Of a stretch of DNA of 64,000 nt, positions 1 through 10,088 are shown piece by piece. The translations under genes were made by a program, and so were the position numbers. Within the stretch, counting starts at the first letter, position 1, and each line of letters begins with the position of its first letter. The stretch is from Porpolomopsis calyptriformis (lineage: Eukaryota > Basidiomycota > Agaricomycetes > Agaricales > Hygrophoraceae), in contig OX621164.1 of NCBI GenBank assembly GCA_951640195.1, forward strand, positions 1,035,098-1,099,097, written 5' to 3'. The notes beneath the pieces are model-generated. The model worked only from the letters and a program-made list of their open reading frames with translations, was not told where the DNA came from and searched no databases.

Positions 1-188
1 CTGATGTACACTGAAGCACTGAAATTTATATATAGTAGTGAAATACATCTCCACTAAAAGGCAGGTATGCCAGTACACTACAGGGTAGCCAAGAGTGATA
101 AGGGAGATACACTAATGGGCCGAAGATAGTACTCACCAAAGACTATGGAGGGGCTGAGAAATGGATGTATATGTATATGGCTCAGCTG

Positions 189-392
189 AGATATACATTG
201 CTGATAACTACCGATGGGCCGAAGGTGGTTTCTACTATATATACAGGTTGGCCGAGATATAGATTGCTGATAACTACCAATGGGCCGAAGGTGGTTTCTA
301 CTATATATACAGGTTGGCCAAGATATAGATTGCCAATGCCTACCGATGGGCCGAAGGTGGTTTCTACTATATATACAGGTTGGCCGAGATCG
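189..392. repeat. 62-bp tandem repeat, three copies (outer left arm)
   Basis: Three copies of a unit containing GGGCCGAAGGTGGTTTCTAC followed by TATATATACAGGTTGGCC lie end to end with a period of about 62 bp. The same triplet recurs inverted at about 3106-3310. The short ORFs that run through these copies only reflect the repeat. Confidence 0.85.
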
Positions 393-560
393 GTATGCTA
401 TACTACACCTTCAGAGATGTCCACCGATGCCGAGAATGGCTCGGCTGAGGGGTAGCAGTTGCATCGGTACCCTATAAATATGTGTATAGTAGATATAAAT
501 ATATATTGCGAATAATTAATTGCTTCAGCTATAAACAACTTTGCTGATAATTGTATACTT

Positions 561-1600
561 TAATCCACCTTCGGAGAGGTCCGCCGATGCCGAGAATAGC
601 TTGGCCGAGGGGTAGCAGTTGCCTCAGTACCCTATACATATGCATATAGTAGATAGAAATACATATTGTCAATAATTAATTGCTTTGGCTTTAGATAACT
701 TCACTGATAATTGCATGCATTAATCCACCTTCGGAGAGGTCCGCCGACGCCGAGAATGGCTTGGCCGAGGGGTAGCAGTTGCCTCAGTACCCTATACATA
801 TGCATATAGTAGATAGAAATACATATTGTCAATAATTGATTGCTTTGGCCTTGGGTAACTTTGCTGATAATCGCATGCATTAATCCACCTTCGGAGAGGT
901 CCACCGACACCGAGAATGGCTCGGCCGAGGGGTAGCAGTTGCCTCGGTACCCTATACATATGCATAGTAGATAGAAATACATATTGTGAATGATTAATTG
1001 CTTTGGCCTTGGGCAACTTTGCTGATAATTGCATGCATTAATCCACCTTCGGAGAGGTCCGCCGACGCCGAGAATGGCTCGGCCGAGGGGTAGCAGTTAC
1101 CTCAGTACCCTATACATATACATATAGTAGATAGAAATACATATTGTCAATAATTAATTGCTTTGGCTTTAGATAACTTCACTGATAATTACATGCATTA
1201 ATCCACCTTCGGAGAGGTCCGCCGACGCTGAGAATGGCTTGGCCGAGGGGTAGCAGTTGCCTCGGTACCCTATACATATGCATATAGTAGATAGAAATAC
1301 ATATTGTCAATAATTGATTGCTTTGGCTTTAGATAACTTTGCTGATAATGGCATGCATTAATCCACCTTCGGAGAGGTCCGCCGATGCCAAGACTGGCTC
1401 AGCTGAGGGGTAGCAGTTGCTTCAGTACCCTATACATATGCATATAGTAGATAGAAATACATATTGTGAATAATTAATTGCTTTTGCTTTAGATAACTTT
1501 ACTGATAATTACATGCATTAATCCACCTTCAGGGGGGTCCGCCGACACCGAGGATGGCTTCGCCGAGGTTTCACAGCTGCCTCGGTAACCTACACTCCAT
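561..1600. repeat. 160-bp tandem repeat array, left arm (7 copies)
   Basis: The marker TAATCCACCTTCGGAGAGGT and close variants start at about 561, 721, 881, 1038, 1198, 1358 and 1518, giving a period of 160 bp (one of 157). Each unit has a GC-rich half with CGGCCGAGG-type palindromes followed by an AT-rich half. The last copy (1518) is the most divergent. No coding potential is convincing across units. Confidence 0.9.
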
Positions 1601-1798
1601 GGATGATTTATTAATATAACTTCTATAGAGATGTAAGACTATCTATCTTAGAGTAGTGCAACATACTTCCTATTTTATTTCTATCTCAATAGTGAGGTAT
1701 TCAATGTTTAGTTGTTACTCTCTGCTAAAATGCAACGTTAAATTTTGGACTTGATAAATATGCTTGTAAAACATCCAGAAATATTTGTACCACTTGTA

Positions 1799-2020
1799 TA
1801 TGTACTTCATATTCTATTAATACTATGTGCCTAATACTGAGTAGTCTACTATGTTTGAATGTAATGAAAAAACTCTATAGATTTATATAGTAACCTATAC
1901 TGTGACAGTGTAGAGTAACATCGAACATAGGTTAATCTAACACAACATTTTCTACACAGTTTACTTATACTAGTGCACCCTGTCAGGCACATCAAATAAA
2001 TGTAATATAGAGTATATAAA
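1799..2020. other. Unique AT-rich spacer at the palindrome centre
   Basis: About 220 bp between the two arms that are not reverse complements of each other. It is AT-rich and has no ORF. It would form the loop of the hairpin if the arms paired. Confidence 0.7.
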
Positions 2021-2269
2021 CAAGTGGTACAAATATTTCTAGATTTTTTACAAGCATATTTATCAAGTCTGAAATTTGACGTTGCATTTTAGCAGAGAGT
2101 AACAACTAAACATTGAATACTTCACTATTGAGATAGAAATAAAATAGGAAATATGTTGCACTACTCTAAGATAGATAGTCTTACATCTCTATAGAAGTTA
2201 TATTAATAAATTATCCATGGAGTGTAGGTTACCGAGGCAGCTGTGAAACCTCGGCGAAACCATCCTCGG

Positions 2270-2945
2270 TGTCGGCGGACCCCCCTGAAGGTGGATTAAT
2301 GCATGTAATTATCAGTAAAGTTATCTAAAGCCAAAGCAATTAATTATTCACAATATGTATTTCTATCTACTATATGCATATGTATAGGGTACCGAGGCAA
2401 CTGCTACCCCTCGGCCGAGCCATTCTCGGCATCGGCGGACCTCTCCGAAGGTGGATTAATGCATGTAATTATCAGTGAAGTTATCTAAAGCCAAAGCAAT
2501 TAATTATTGACAATATGTATTTCTATCTACTATATGCATATGTATAGGGTACCGAGGTGACTGCTACCCCTCGGCCGAGCCATTCTCGGCATCGGCAGAC
2601 CTCTCCGAAGGTGGATTAATGCATGCAATTATCAGCAAAGTTACCAAAGGCCAAAGCAATCAATTATTGACAATATGTATTTCTATCTACTATATGCATA
2701 CGTATAGGGTACTGAGGCAACTGCTACCCCTCGGCCGAGCCATTCTCGGTGTCGGCGGACCTCTCCGAAGGTGGATTAATGCATGCAATTATCAGTGAAG
2801 TTATCTAAAGCCAAAGCAATTAATTATTGACAATATGTATTTCTATCTACTATATGCATATGTATAGGGTACTGAGGCAACTGCTACCCCTTGGCCGAGC
2901 TATTCTCGGCATCAGCGGACCTCTCCGAAGGTGGATTAAAGTATA
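2270..2945. repeat. 160-bp tandem repeat array, right arm (5 copies, inverted)
   Basis: The reverse complement of the left-arm unit recurs with its GGTGGATTAA marker ending at about 2300, 2460, 2620, 2780 and 2940, an exact 160-bp period. Two fewer units than the left arm explain why the palindrome centre is shifted to about 1909. Unequal copy number suggests expansion or contraction after the palindrome formed. Confidence 0.9.
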
Positions 2946-3105
2946 CAATTATCAGCAAAGTTGTTTATAGCTGAAGCAATTAATTATTCGCAATATATAT
3001 TTATATCTACTATACACATATTTATAGGGTACCGATGCAACTGCTACCCCTCAGCCGAGCCATTCTCGGCATCGGTGGACATCTCTGAAGGTGTAGTATA
3101 GCATA

Positions 3106-3310
3106 CCGATCTCGGCCAACCTGTATATATAGTAGAAACCACCTTCGGCCCATCGGTAGTTATCAGCAATGTATATCTCGGCCAACCTGTATATATAGTA
3201 GAAACTACCTTCGGCCCATCGGTAGGCATTGGCAATCTATATCTCGGCCAACCTGTATATATAGTAGAAACCACCTTCGGCCCATCGGTAGTTATCGGCA
3301 ATCTATATCT
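3106..3310. repeat. 62-bp tandem repeat, three copies (outer right arm)
   Basis: Inverted counterpart of the 62-bp triplet of the left arm. It carries GGCCAACCTGTATATATAG three times. The equal copy number on both sides contrasts with the unequal 160-bp arrays. Confidence 0.85.
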
Positions 3311-3597
3311 CGGCTGAGCCATATACATATACATCCATTTCTCGGCCCCTCCATAGTCTTTGGTGAGTACTATCTTTGGCCCATTAGTGTATCTCCCTTA
3401 TCACTCTTGGCTACCCTGTAGTGTACTGGCATACCTGCCTTTTAGTGGAGATGTATTTCACTACTATATATAAATTTCGGCGCTTCAGTGTACATCAGCT
3501 ATATATGTATTTTCGGCCGAAGATCGGTGGACCGAGAAACACCGCTATATAGCAAGTTCATTTCACTGTGGTTCACTGCTATCTTGGCTGAATGGGC

Positions 3598-6500
3598 TCG
3601 GGTATCTTTCCGTTTGCGATCTGCGAAGTGTTTCATGGTTTCGGCCATTGTTTCCAGAGCTTTTGTAGCTTCTTCATGGGCTTCTGTGAGATGATCGTGA
3701 AAGGCATCTGCTGCGGGGTTGGGAGTAGGGGTCGCGGGAATAGATGGGATGAAGGGATGTTGGCCAGTATCTAGGTAAAAGGGAGTGTGTTTCGTCGAGG
3801 AGTGTTGTCAGTTATTATACACGAATTCAGCTGGGGATAGCCAGTTGGACCAATCGTCTTGCATAAAATTGGTATATAAACGAAGGTATTGTTCAAGTTC
3901 TTGATTGGTACGTTCCGTTTGACCATCAGTTTGGGGATGATAAGCAGTGGATAGACTGGAGATGATTCCCAAATGAGTGTTGAGAGCTTTCGCGAATTTG
4001 GAAGCAAATTGAGTTCCTCGATCGGTTATGATCTTCTTTGGCTAGCCGTGGTGTTTCCATATGTTGTCCCTAAAGAGTTTTGCGACTCCTTCTGCTGAAA
4101 TATTCGAAGTCGTCGGGATGAAGTGAGCGCATTTGGTAAAGCGATCGACAACGACTAAGACAGCATTGTAGCCTGATGATTGGGGGAGTTCCACGATTAG
4201 ATCGGTGGTGATTTCTTCCCAAGGTCGAGACGAAGGGGGAATGGGTTCCAGGAGACCTGCAGGCTTTGAAGGATAAAGCTTGACTTGTTGGCAGGTCGGA
4301 CAGGATGATACAAATACACGGATGTCAGGGGCAGCACTACTCCAGGTGTAGTTCTGCAACACAAGCTCACGTGTCTTCTCAATTCCAGGATGGCCTCCAT
4401 GGAGTAGGGAGTGGGTCAATCGAATTATCTCTGTGCATAGCGATACGTCTGCTGGCACGACAATACGATTTCCTGCATCTCTCACAATTCCGTCAGTGAA
4501 GGAGTAGCCAGAAGAGGGATTGGATAGTTTGATGCGAATGTCCTCTGGGATTTGATCGAAGTTGGGGAAGCGAAGTCTTGACATGAAAGAGGGTTCGGAC
4601 ATGGAAATGATAGCATTGATAAAACGTTTGGGAGGGAGGAGGGCTTGGCCTTCTAATTCTTCTTTTTCTGTATGACGGTGATCGGGTCGGCGAGAGAGTC
4701 CATCGGCTTTGTTCTTGACTCCAGGGGAATACTCAATTTTGAAGTTGAATCTGCCTAAGAATTCCATCCAACGTGCTTGTCGTCTGGAGAGGGATCTGTT
4801 CTGCATGAAATATTTGAGCGCTAAATTGTCCGTTTTTATCAATACAGTATCCCTTGCGCCCTCTAAAAGATAGCGCCAATACTTGAGGGAGGTGACAATC
4901 GCAAGCATCTCCAGATCATGGGTAGGATAGTTGTACTCGGCAGGGAGTAAGGACTTCGAGAAAAAGCCAACAGGGTGCCAACCATTGTCGTGTTTTTGAG
5001 ATAAGACCGTGCCAATACCGAAATCAGAGGCATCAGTCTCCAAGAGGTAAGGAAGGTCTGGCCGCGGGGTAAGAAGGACAGGGGCTGTAGTGACGAGACA
5101 TTTGAGTTGTTCAAAGGCTTTTTGACACAAAGGAGACCAATCCCAAGGTTGGTCTTTTCGTAAAAGGCCACAGAGGGGACGAATGACCAAGGAGAAGCTT
5201 TTGATATAACGGCGCCAAAAGTTGGTAGTGCCAAGGAAGGATTGGAGATCTTGCAGCTTTTGGAGTGTTGGCTAATTAATAATGGCATCCACCTTTTTTG
5301 GATTGATAGCGAGTTGACCCTTGCTGATGATTGTACCAAGGTAGGTAACAGAGGTCTTCTCCATTTGACATTTGACAGGTTTGGCGGACAATTGGTTTTT
5401 CTCCATGAGTTTGAGTGTTTCGTTGGTCCAGTGGCGAATTTCTTTGGGGGTGTCGCCCATGATGAGAATGTCGTCAATGTAAATGTGGACACAGCCAGAG
5501 TCCAAGACGGGTTTGAAGAGAACATCTATCATCTGCTGAAAAGATGCTGGGGAATTTCACAGTCCAAAGAACATAACGGTCGGTTCAAAGAGTCCTCGAT
5601 TGGTGATAAAAGCCACTTTCCACTCGTCGCCTTCCTTGAGTCGTATGTTGTTAAATCCCCATCGAATATCAATAACGGTGAAGAGTGAAGTAGTGGCAAG
5701 CTTCAGTACTTGGAGGATTTCTAACAAAAGGGGAAGGGGGTAACAATCAGGAATGGTCTTTGAGTTGATATAGCGATAGTCCTGGATGGGACATAGACTA
5801 GCACTGAGACCTTTGGCGTTGATCTCTTCAGCCTTTTTTGCAAAGAAGAAAGGAGCAGCTTGTGGCGATTTCGATGGACGTATCCGACCTGTTCTGAGAT
5901 TTTCATCAATAAACTTATTAAGTTCCACCTGTTCGTAGGGGGAAAGGGGATAGAGTTTTCCGACTTGAAATTTGGTGTTCAGGTAGAGGTTGATCGCATG
6001 ATCAAAGGGACATTGAGGAGGAAGTTTGTCGAATTCTGCGGTATGGAAAACACGCCAGAAATTGTGATAACGACTGGGAATGAAGGATTTGATGTCTTCC
6101 TCAATGGAAACTGGTTGGGAGTGGTCAACTCCAACCAAACAGATAAAGGAGTCATGTTTCAGACTCGAATCAAAGACGTAGAGTTCTTCCTGTGGGGGCA
6201 ACACTCCGACTCGCATACTACTGAACAGCGTGTCACCAGATGCGAAGGTTAAGGTGCCTTTTGTCCAATTGATGTTGGGGTTGTGTCGCAAGAGCCATGG
6301 GAAGCCGAGGATGACCTGTTGCTTTCTTCCTAAGTTGGTGACCTCCAACCGGATTCGTTCTCGAAAAGATAGATCTGGTGCCTCGATAAACAGGTCTGTG
6401 TCGTGCGTGATGGGACCTCCTCGGTTCTCGGAACCATCAGCGTTTCGTACCGGTACAACCTCATCCAACGGATAGGTCAATATCTCCATTTGACGAACGA

Positions 6501-6774
6501 ACGCTTCGTCAATAAAATTCCCTGAGGCGCCAGAGTCAATGAGTGCTATGATAGCCACTCGTCGAAGATTGTTGGCACTCGTGATCCAAAGATAGAATTC
6601 GAGAGCGCCTTTGCCCTGTTCAAGTGTGCCAAGAAAATGAAAACTTTTCATAGATGGTGGTACACATACATGGGACACAGCCAAAGTGCTCGGGCTTTTA
6701 GCACTTGGCTGGACTAAAAATCCTTTTGCTCTTTTAACGCTCGAGCTAGCGCAGCCCGTCTCTCCTTGTCCCAA
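3598..6774 (-). pseudogene. pol: Pol polyprotein: protease, RT, RNase H, integrase (nonsense-broken, truncated)
   Basis: The frame shows in order: aspartic protease (LIDSGASGNF, about 6545-6515), reverse transcriptase with the YIDD catalytic motif (about 5480), RNase H (LETDASDFG, about 5040), integrase HHCC zinc domain (H..H then CPTCQQ, about 4400-4280) and the integrase core. The catalytic D, D and E are visible in TTDLIVELP, ITDRG and TERTNQELE. In-frame stops lie at 5559-5557 (TGA), 5274-5272 (TAG), 4044-4042 (TAG) and 3810-3808 (TGA), and the frame continues sensibly after each. The protein is cut at about 3598 before the chromodomain. Non-functional by inference. Confidence 0.88.
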
Positions 6775-8153
6775 TTCGCGATTCCCATATCCTTCAAGTC
6801 GTCCTTTGCCGTCCTTTTCTCTTTTTCGTCATCCTCTGGTACTTCCTCTATCCGCCCTTCCGATTCTTCTGTATCGACCCGATTGATCATTCGGACATTT
6901 CGTCCTTTGCCTTGACCGTGATTTCCTCCTTTTCCTCGAGTAGAAGTTGAGGTCTCTTGATGTGCCAGAACATCTTCAGCACGTGGGCTTCGACATTCAT
7001 TAGCATAGTGTCCTTTTTTGCCACAGTTGTAGCAGGTGATGGAGGAGTTGTCTCATTTCGCTGTCTTGAGAGAGGCTTCTCTCGATTCTTGTTTGATCGG
7101 GGATGAAGTGGTGGTGGTGGAGCGGGAAGGGTTTCCTCGGGGATTTGATTTGGCTTTGGACTTCTTTCCTTTCTGATCTCGACTTGACCACAAGGCTTGT
7201 TTGGCTCGTTGCTCCTGGTACTGTTCCTCGAACTGGGCCGCTTTCGTCGTCCAGTCCAGCAAGGTTGACGGCATATTGTCCATCGAATAAATCCGCATTC
7301 GGATTGGCTGGGGGAGTCTGGCTTTGTAAAACCGAAGTAGGGCAGCCTCGTTATACTCAGTCCTTGCTGCATGTTGCATGAACCGAAGGTTGTAGTCTTC
7401 AATCATTCCTGTCATCTTCACTTTCTCTAGCTCGATCCGCGCCTTCGCCGCTGGGTTAATCCTTCTGAAAGCTTCTCGGAAATCGTCCAAAAATGTTGTA
7501 TAGTCCCACACGTAGTTTCTCGTTCTATCAACTCCTTCCGTGAACAGTTGTCCCCAAGCCCATGGATTGCCGTCACCGAGATAAGAGAGCATGTAGATGA
7601 TCTTCTGTTTGTCGTTGTAGTCCTTGACCACAAAATTGAGTCGACATTGGTGAATGAAATCTTCAAGCTTCTCAGAGGTTCCATCATATTCGGTTGGATC
7701 GGCAATTTTGATTTTGGTGGGGGTTGGGAGTATGGGGGGAACAGTTGTCTGGGTGGGTGGTTGAGGTTGAGGTTGAGTGGGAAAGGTTGGTTGGAAAGAG
7801 GGTTGGACGGATTGGGTTCTCCTTGGAGCATAAACAAAAGGATTCAAGGGGGAAAGCCCCGGTCCTCGAAGTACAGATCATCGTCGTGGGGGAGGGGTGG
7901 CTGGTTCAGATTCTTCTCGTCGACTTTCTTTGAGAGTTTTCAGTTCCTTTCGGAGTTTGTCATTGACGTCGACTTCGTTGTAGTACCAGCCATGGAACTG
8001 GTCGATTTGTGCTCTTAGGTCTCTGAGCTCTTGTTCCATGTTGAATGGGACGACATCTTCTTCTTCTTCTTGGATGGTAGGGGGGATGTTGCTGGGTCCG
8101 GGTGTGGGAACGGTTTGATCAGCTTCATACTCTTGTTGAGATGTTTGAGACAT
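6714..8153 (-). pseudogene. gag: Gag polyprotein of the gypsy element (nonsense-broken)
   Basis: The start at 8153 opens an acidic N-terminal segment with a predicted coiled coil. It is followed by a retrotransposon gag core (ADPTEYDGTSEKLEDFIHQC at about 7700 is typical of the family) and a basic tail. The last domain is a CCHC zinc knuckle, CYNCGKKGHYANEC, at about 6990-7035. The frame is interrupted by TGA at 7880-7878 (after two CGA codons) and TGA at 7055-7053 just before the knuckle; downstream of each stop the same frame carries on with sensible gag sequence, so these are recent nonsense changes. The frame closes with TAG at 6716-6714 and overlaps pol in the -1 frame. Confidence 0.85.
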
Positions 8154-8328
8154 TGATGTTAGCGATGATGATGAGGGGGAAAGGGGGATGATGGATTGTG
8201 CAGGGGTTTGGAATACTATGGGTTGAAAGGGAGTATCTGAATCTGCAGATGAGAAGATTGACCTTGTTAAGTCTTCAGCAGGATCCAGAGTGGAAGTGGT
8301 TTGGTGCGCAAGAAGGAAGTTCGATTCT

Positions 8329-8696
8329 TGTTATGATTCAGTAGTCGAAGTTTTACTTCTCGCGTTGGAGGGGCTGATAAGGAATATGAATTCGACTAAA
8401 GAGTGGGGGAGCTAACTAGGAATCGAACTTAACCTACTGACTAGAGATCAGGCTTTATATACTAACTACCTGAGTCGGCATGAGTCAGTCGTATGGACGA
8501 TTACAAAGCGGAATACGGAATGTGACTTGTGAAGAGTCACAGAAATAATAGTGGAAATGGAATGTGACTCGTGAAGAGTCGGAAGGAAGGTACATGTGGT
8601 CAGTCTCTATATATAAAGCGGTAAAGCAGAAGGATGAACGGAATGGAGACTAATCAAGTATGACTAAAGAGAAAAAGGAAAAAAGTGTCTGTGACA
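8329..8696 (-). repeat. 5' LTR of the minus-strand gypsy element
   Basis: Read on the minus strand the LTR begins TGTCACAGACAC and ends AATCATAACA, so it has TG...CA ends, and it is about 368 bp long. It contains a TATA-like TATATAAAG just after paired TGACTC-type sites (TGAGTCG 8471-8477 and TGAGTCA 8481-8487 as read on the plus strand). A GGAATGTGACTYGTGAAGAGTC-like sequence is repeated at about 8518-8582. It matches the LTR at 10089-10454 in inverted orientation with many substitutions, so the two belong to separate insertions. Confidence 0.88.
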
Positions 8697-8697
8697 C

Positions 8698-9267
8698 CAA
8701 CATCCCTTCGTCCCATCCATCCCTACGACTTCTACTTCCAATCCCGCAGCAGATGCCTTCCACGATCATCTCACAGAAGCCCGTGAAAAAGCCGCAAAAG
8801 CCTTAGAAACCACAGCAGAAACCATGAAGCGCTTCGCAGATCGCATACCGAAAGATACCCAGTTCCAAATAGGTCAATTCGTTTATCTTGATACCCGTAA
8901 CTTAAAAACAGGTCATCCAACCCTCAAACTCGATGTCCGACACACTGGACTATTCAAAATTCTAGAAAGAATCGGAAAAGTCTCTTATCACCTGGCCCTC
9001 CCCTTATCATGGAAAATACACGACGTCTTTCACGTTTCACTCCTAAGATCCGCTAACATTAACTCCGACCTCCATCCAGAAGAAGTGGATGATAATCTCC
9101 GCCCACCTCTGGATATCATTCAAGAAAAGGAAGAATACGAGGTCGAACAAATTCTCCAACATCACGGATCTACCCAACGTCACACGTACTTGGTTAAATG
9201 GGTTGGCTATCCCATTGAAGAAGCAACTTGGGAGCCAAAGAAGAACCTTTCTCATGCGAAAGAATGA
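8698..9267 (+). CDS. Integrase C-terminus with chromodomain (5'-truncated pol)
   Basis: The open frame enters from 8698 without a start codon because the upstream part of pol is missing. It first shows the region that follows the integrase core, then an SH3-like GPY-type integrase C-terminal domain (FQIGQFVYLDTRNL; KLDVRHTGLFKIL), then a proline-rich linker. It ends with a chromodomain, about 9140-9255: EEYEVEQIL, TYLVKWVGYPIEEATWEP. The aromatic residues Y, W and W expected for a methyl-lysine cage are present. Chromodomain integrases define chromoviruses and direct integration to heterochromatin marked on histone H3. The stop is at 9265-9267. Confidence 0.9.
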   Translation, partial: QHPFVPSIPTTSTSNPAADAFHDHLTEAREKAAKALETTAETMKRFADRIPKDTQFQIGQFVYLDTRNLKTGHPTLKLDVRHTGLFKILERIGKVSYHLALPLSWKIHDVFHVSLLRSANINSDLHPEEVDDNLRPPLDIIQEKEEYEVEQILQHHGSTQRHTYLVKWVGYPIEEATWEPKKNLSHAKE

Positions 9268-9428
9268 ATTCTAGAATATGAACGATCAATTCAAACGGCG
9301 ACTTAACCACTCTTTCACGGTATCAACTCCCCTCCTTTAAGCCTTTCACTTTATCACCCTTTCCAAACTCCGACTCATCCTTATAACCTCTTTCGCCTTC
9401 GTCTTTCTCCTCAAAAGTCAACATTGCT

Positions 9429-10007
9429 ATGCCCGCCGAACGCTCTCACCAAACTGCTCGCAAATCCACTGGTGGTCATCCACCCCATGCTCCCCATATG
9501 TCCACAGGAGGACAACCCCCTCGTCGCACTCCTCCTCCCCTCGGTTCTACCTCATCCGCTTATGGTGAAGCCGAGCTCGCCGGACAACTCTGGCAACACA
9601 ACCGACGCGCACGAAACTGGGACCTCGCCATATGGCCCGAAGAAATAGTCGCACCACCCATCCCACCCAAGCAGATCATCGAGTCGTTGAAAAAAGACGT
9701 TGATTATTACAAGAACAAGATTGCGAGGTTGAACAAAGAACTGTACGGTCAGTGGTTGAGTCTGGATGGAGAAAGAAGATCGAGCAAGTATTGGCGAGAA
9801 CAGGCCAAATATTGGGAGGCGAAACACAAGGAAGTCGCAAAGGTACTTCCCCATCTCGATTCCCCCGCTCCCCCTGTTTTCCCAGGTCCGCTCATTGTTC
9901 CCCCCGGTTCGTCGTCGAACCCCATCACCATCCCTGATGACAATGTTACTTCCCCAGCTGACGTTATTTCCCTGTCGACCGCCGTCTCCAACAAGGACTT
10001 ATCCTAG
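9429..10007 (+). CDS. Retrotransposon accessory protein with a histone H3-like N-terminus
   Basis: An intact 192-aa frame between pol and the 3' LTR. Residues 8-16 read QTARKSTGG, identical to histone H3 residues 5-13 around Lys9. A second STGG follows at 25-28, with basic and proline-rich sequence after it. Residues about 75-140 are predicted coiled coil (repeated KKD..YYKNKIARLNKEL and WREQAKYWEAKHKEV heptads). The C-terminal third is proline/serine-rich with acidic patches. No zinc finger, protease or membrane segment is visible. It follows the chromodomain frame by 161 bp, so a separate start would need reinitiation, splicing or its own transcript. Function unknown; the H3 resemblance is seen in the sequence, while any role in binding chromodomains or H3K9 enzymes is inference. 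Confidence 0.75.
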   Translation: MPAERSHQTARKSTGGHPPHAPHMSTGGQPPRRTPPPLGSTSSAYGEAELAGQLWQHNRRARNWDLAIWPEEIVAPPIPPKQIIESLKKDVDYYKNKIARLNKELYGQWLSLDGERRSSKYWREQAKYWEAKHKEVAKVLPHLDSPAPPVFPGPLIVPPGSSSNPITIPDDNVTSPADVISLSTAVSNKDLS

Positions 10008-10088
10008 TCCTTCCCCTCCTCCACACCCATCGACACTCTCGAAGGCCACCTCGAATTTCAGGATGAAATTCCTTTTGATGTGGGTGTA

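Larger units (their letters stand above)
1..3597. mobile_element. Giant inverted-repeat (foldback-type) element, left end outside window
   Basis: Position 1 onward is the reverse complement of the sequence ending at 3498, and the arms stay matched almost to the middle. The left arm runs to about 1798 and the right arm begins at about 2021, leaving a unique AT-rich spacer of about 220 bp. Each arm has, from outside in, a 62-bp tandem repeat, a 160-bp tandem repeat array and a repeat-free inner part. The arms differ in length because the left has 7 and the right 5 copies of the 160-bp unit. Similarity of the flanking retroelement to its sister copy stops at about 3597, so 3499-3597 is probably the outermost part of the right arm, with the matching end lying left of the window. 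No transposase-like ORF is visible. This architecture is what foldback elements and non-autonomous long-TIR DNA transposons show; assignment to either is inference. Confidence 0.75.
3598..8696 (-). mobile_element. Degenerate Ty3/gypsy retrotransposon, 3' end cut off by the foldback element
   Basis: Reading on the minus strand, the order is 5' LTR (8696-8329), gag with a zinc knuckle, protease, reverse transcriptase, RNase H and integrase, the order of Metaviridae (Ty3/gypsy). The copy is dead: gag and pol carry at least six in-frame stops. Its integrase stops matching the sister copy at about 3598, where the foldback element begins, so the chromodomain, any accessory ORF and the 3' LTR are missing from the window. 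Presumably they lie left of position 1. Confidence 0.9.

Noticed and set aside
165..455. 96-aa frame and its mirror image at 3044-3334
   Set aside because: Both run through the 62-bp tandem repeats of the inverted repeat and simply repeat the same peptide; no start context or domain.
561..1600. Regularly spaced repeats resembling a CRISPR array
   Set aside because: The 160-bp unit repeats over its entire length with no unique spacers, and the host is a eukaryote.
8824..9267. Treating the chromodomain frame as a stand-alone host gene starting at its first ATG
   Set aside because: The frame is open upstream to 8698 with sequence homologous to the integrase tail of the neighbouring element, so it is a truncated pol.
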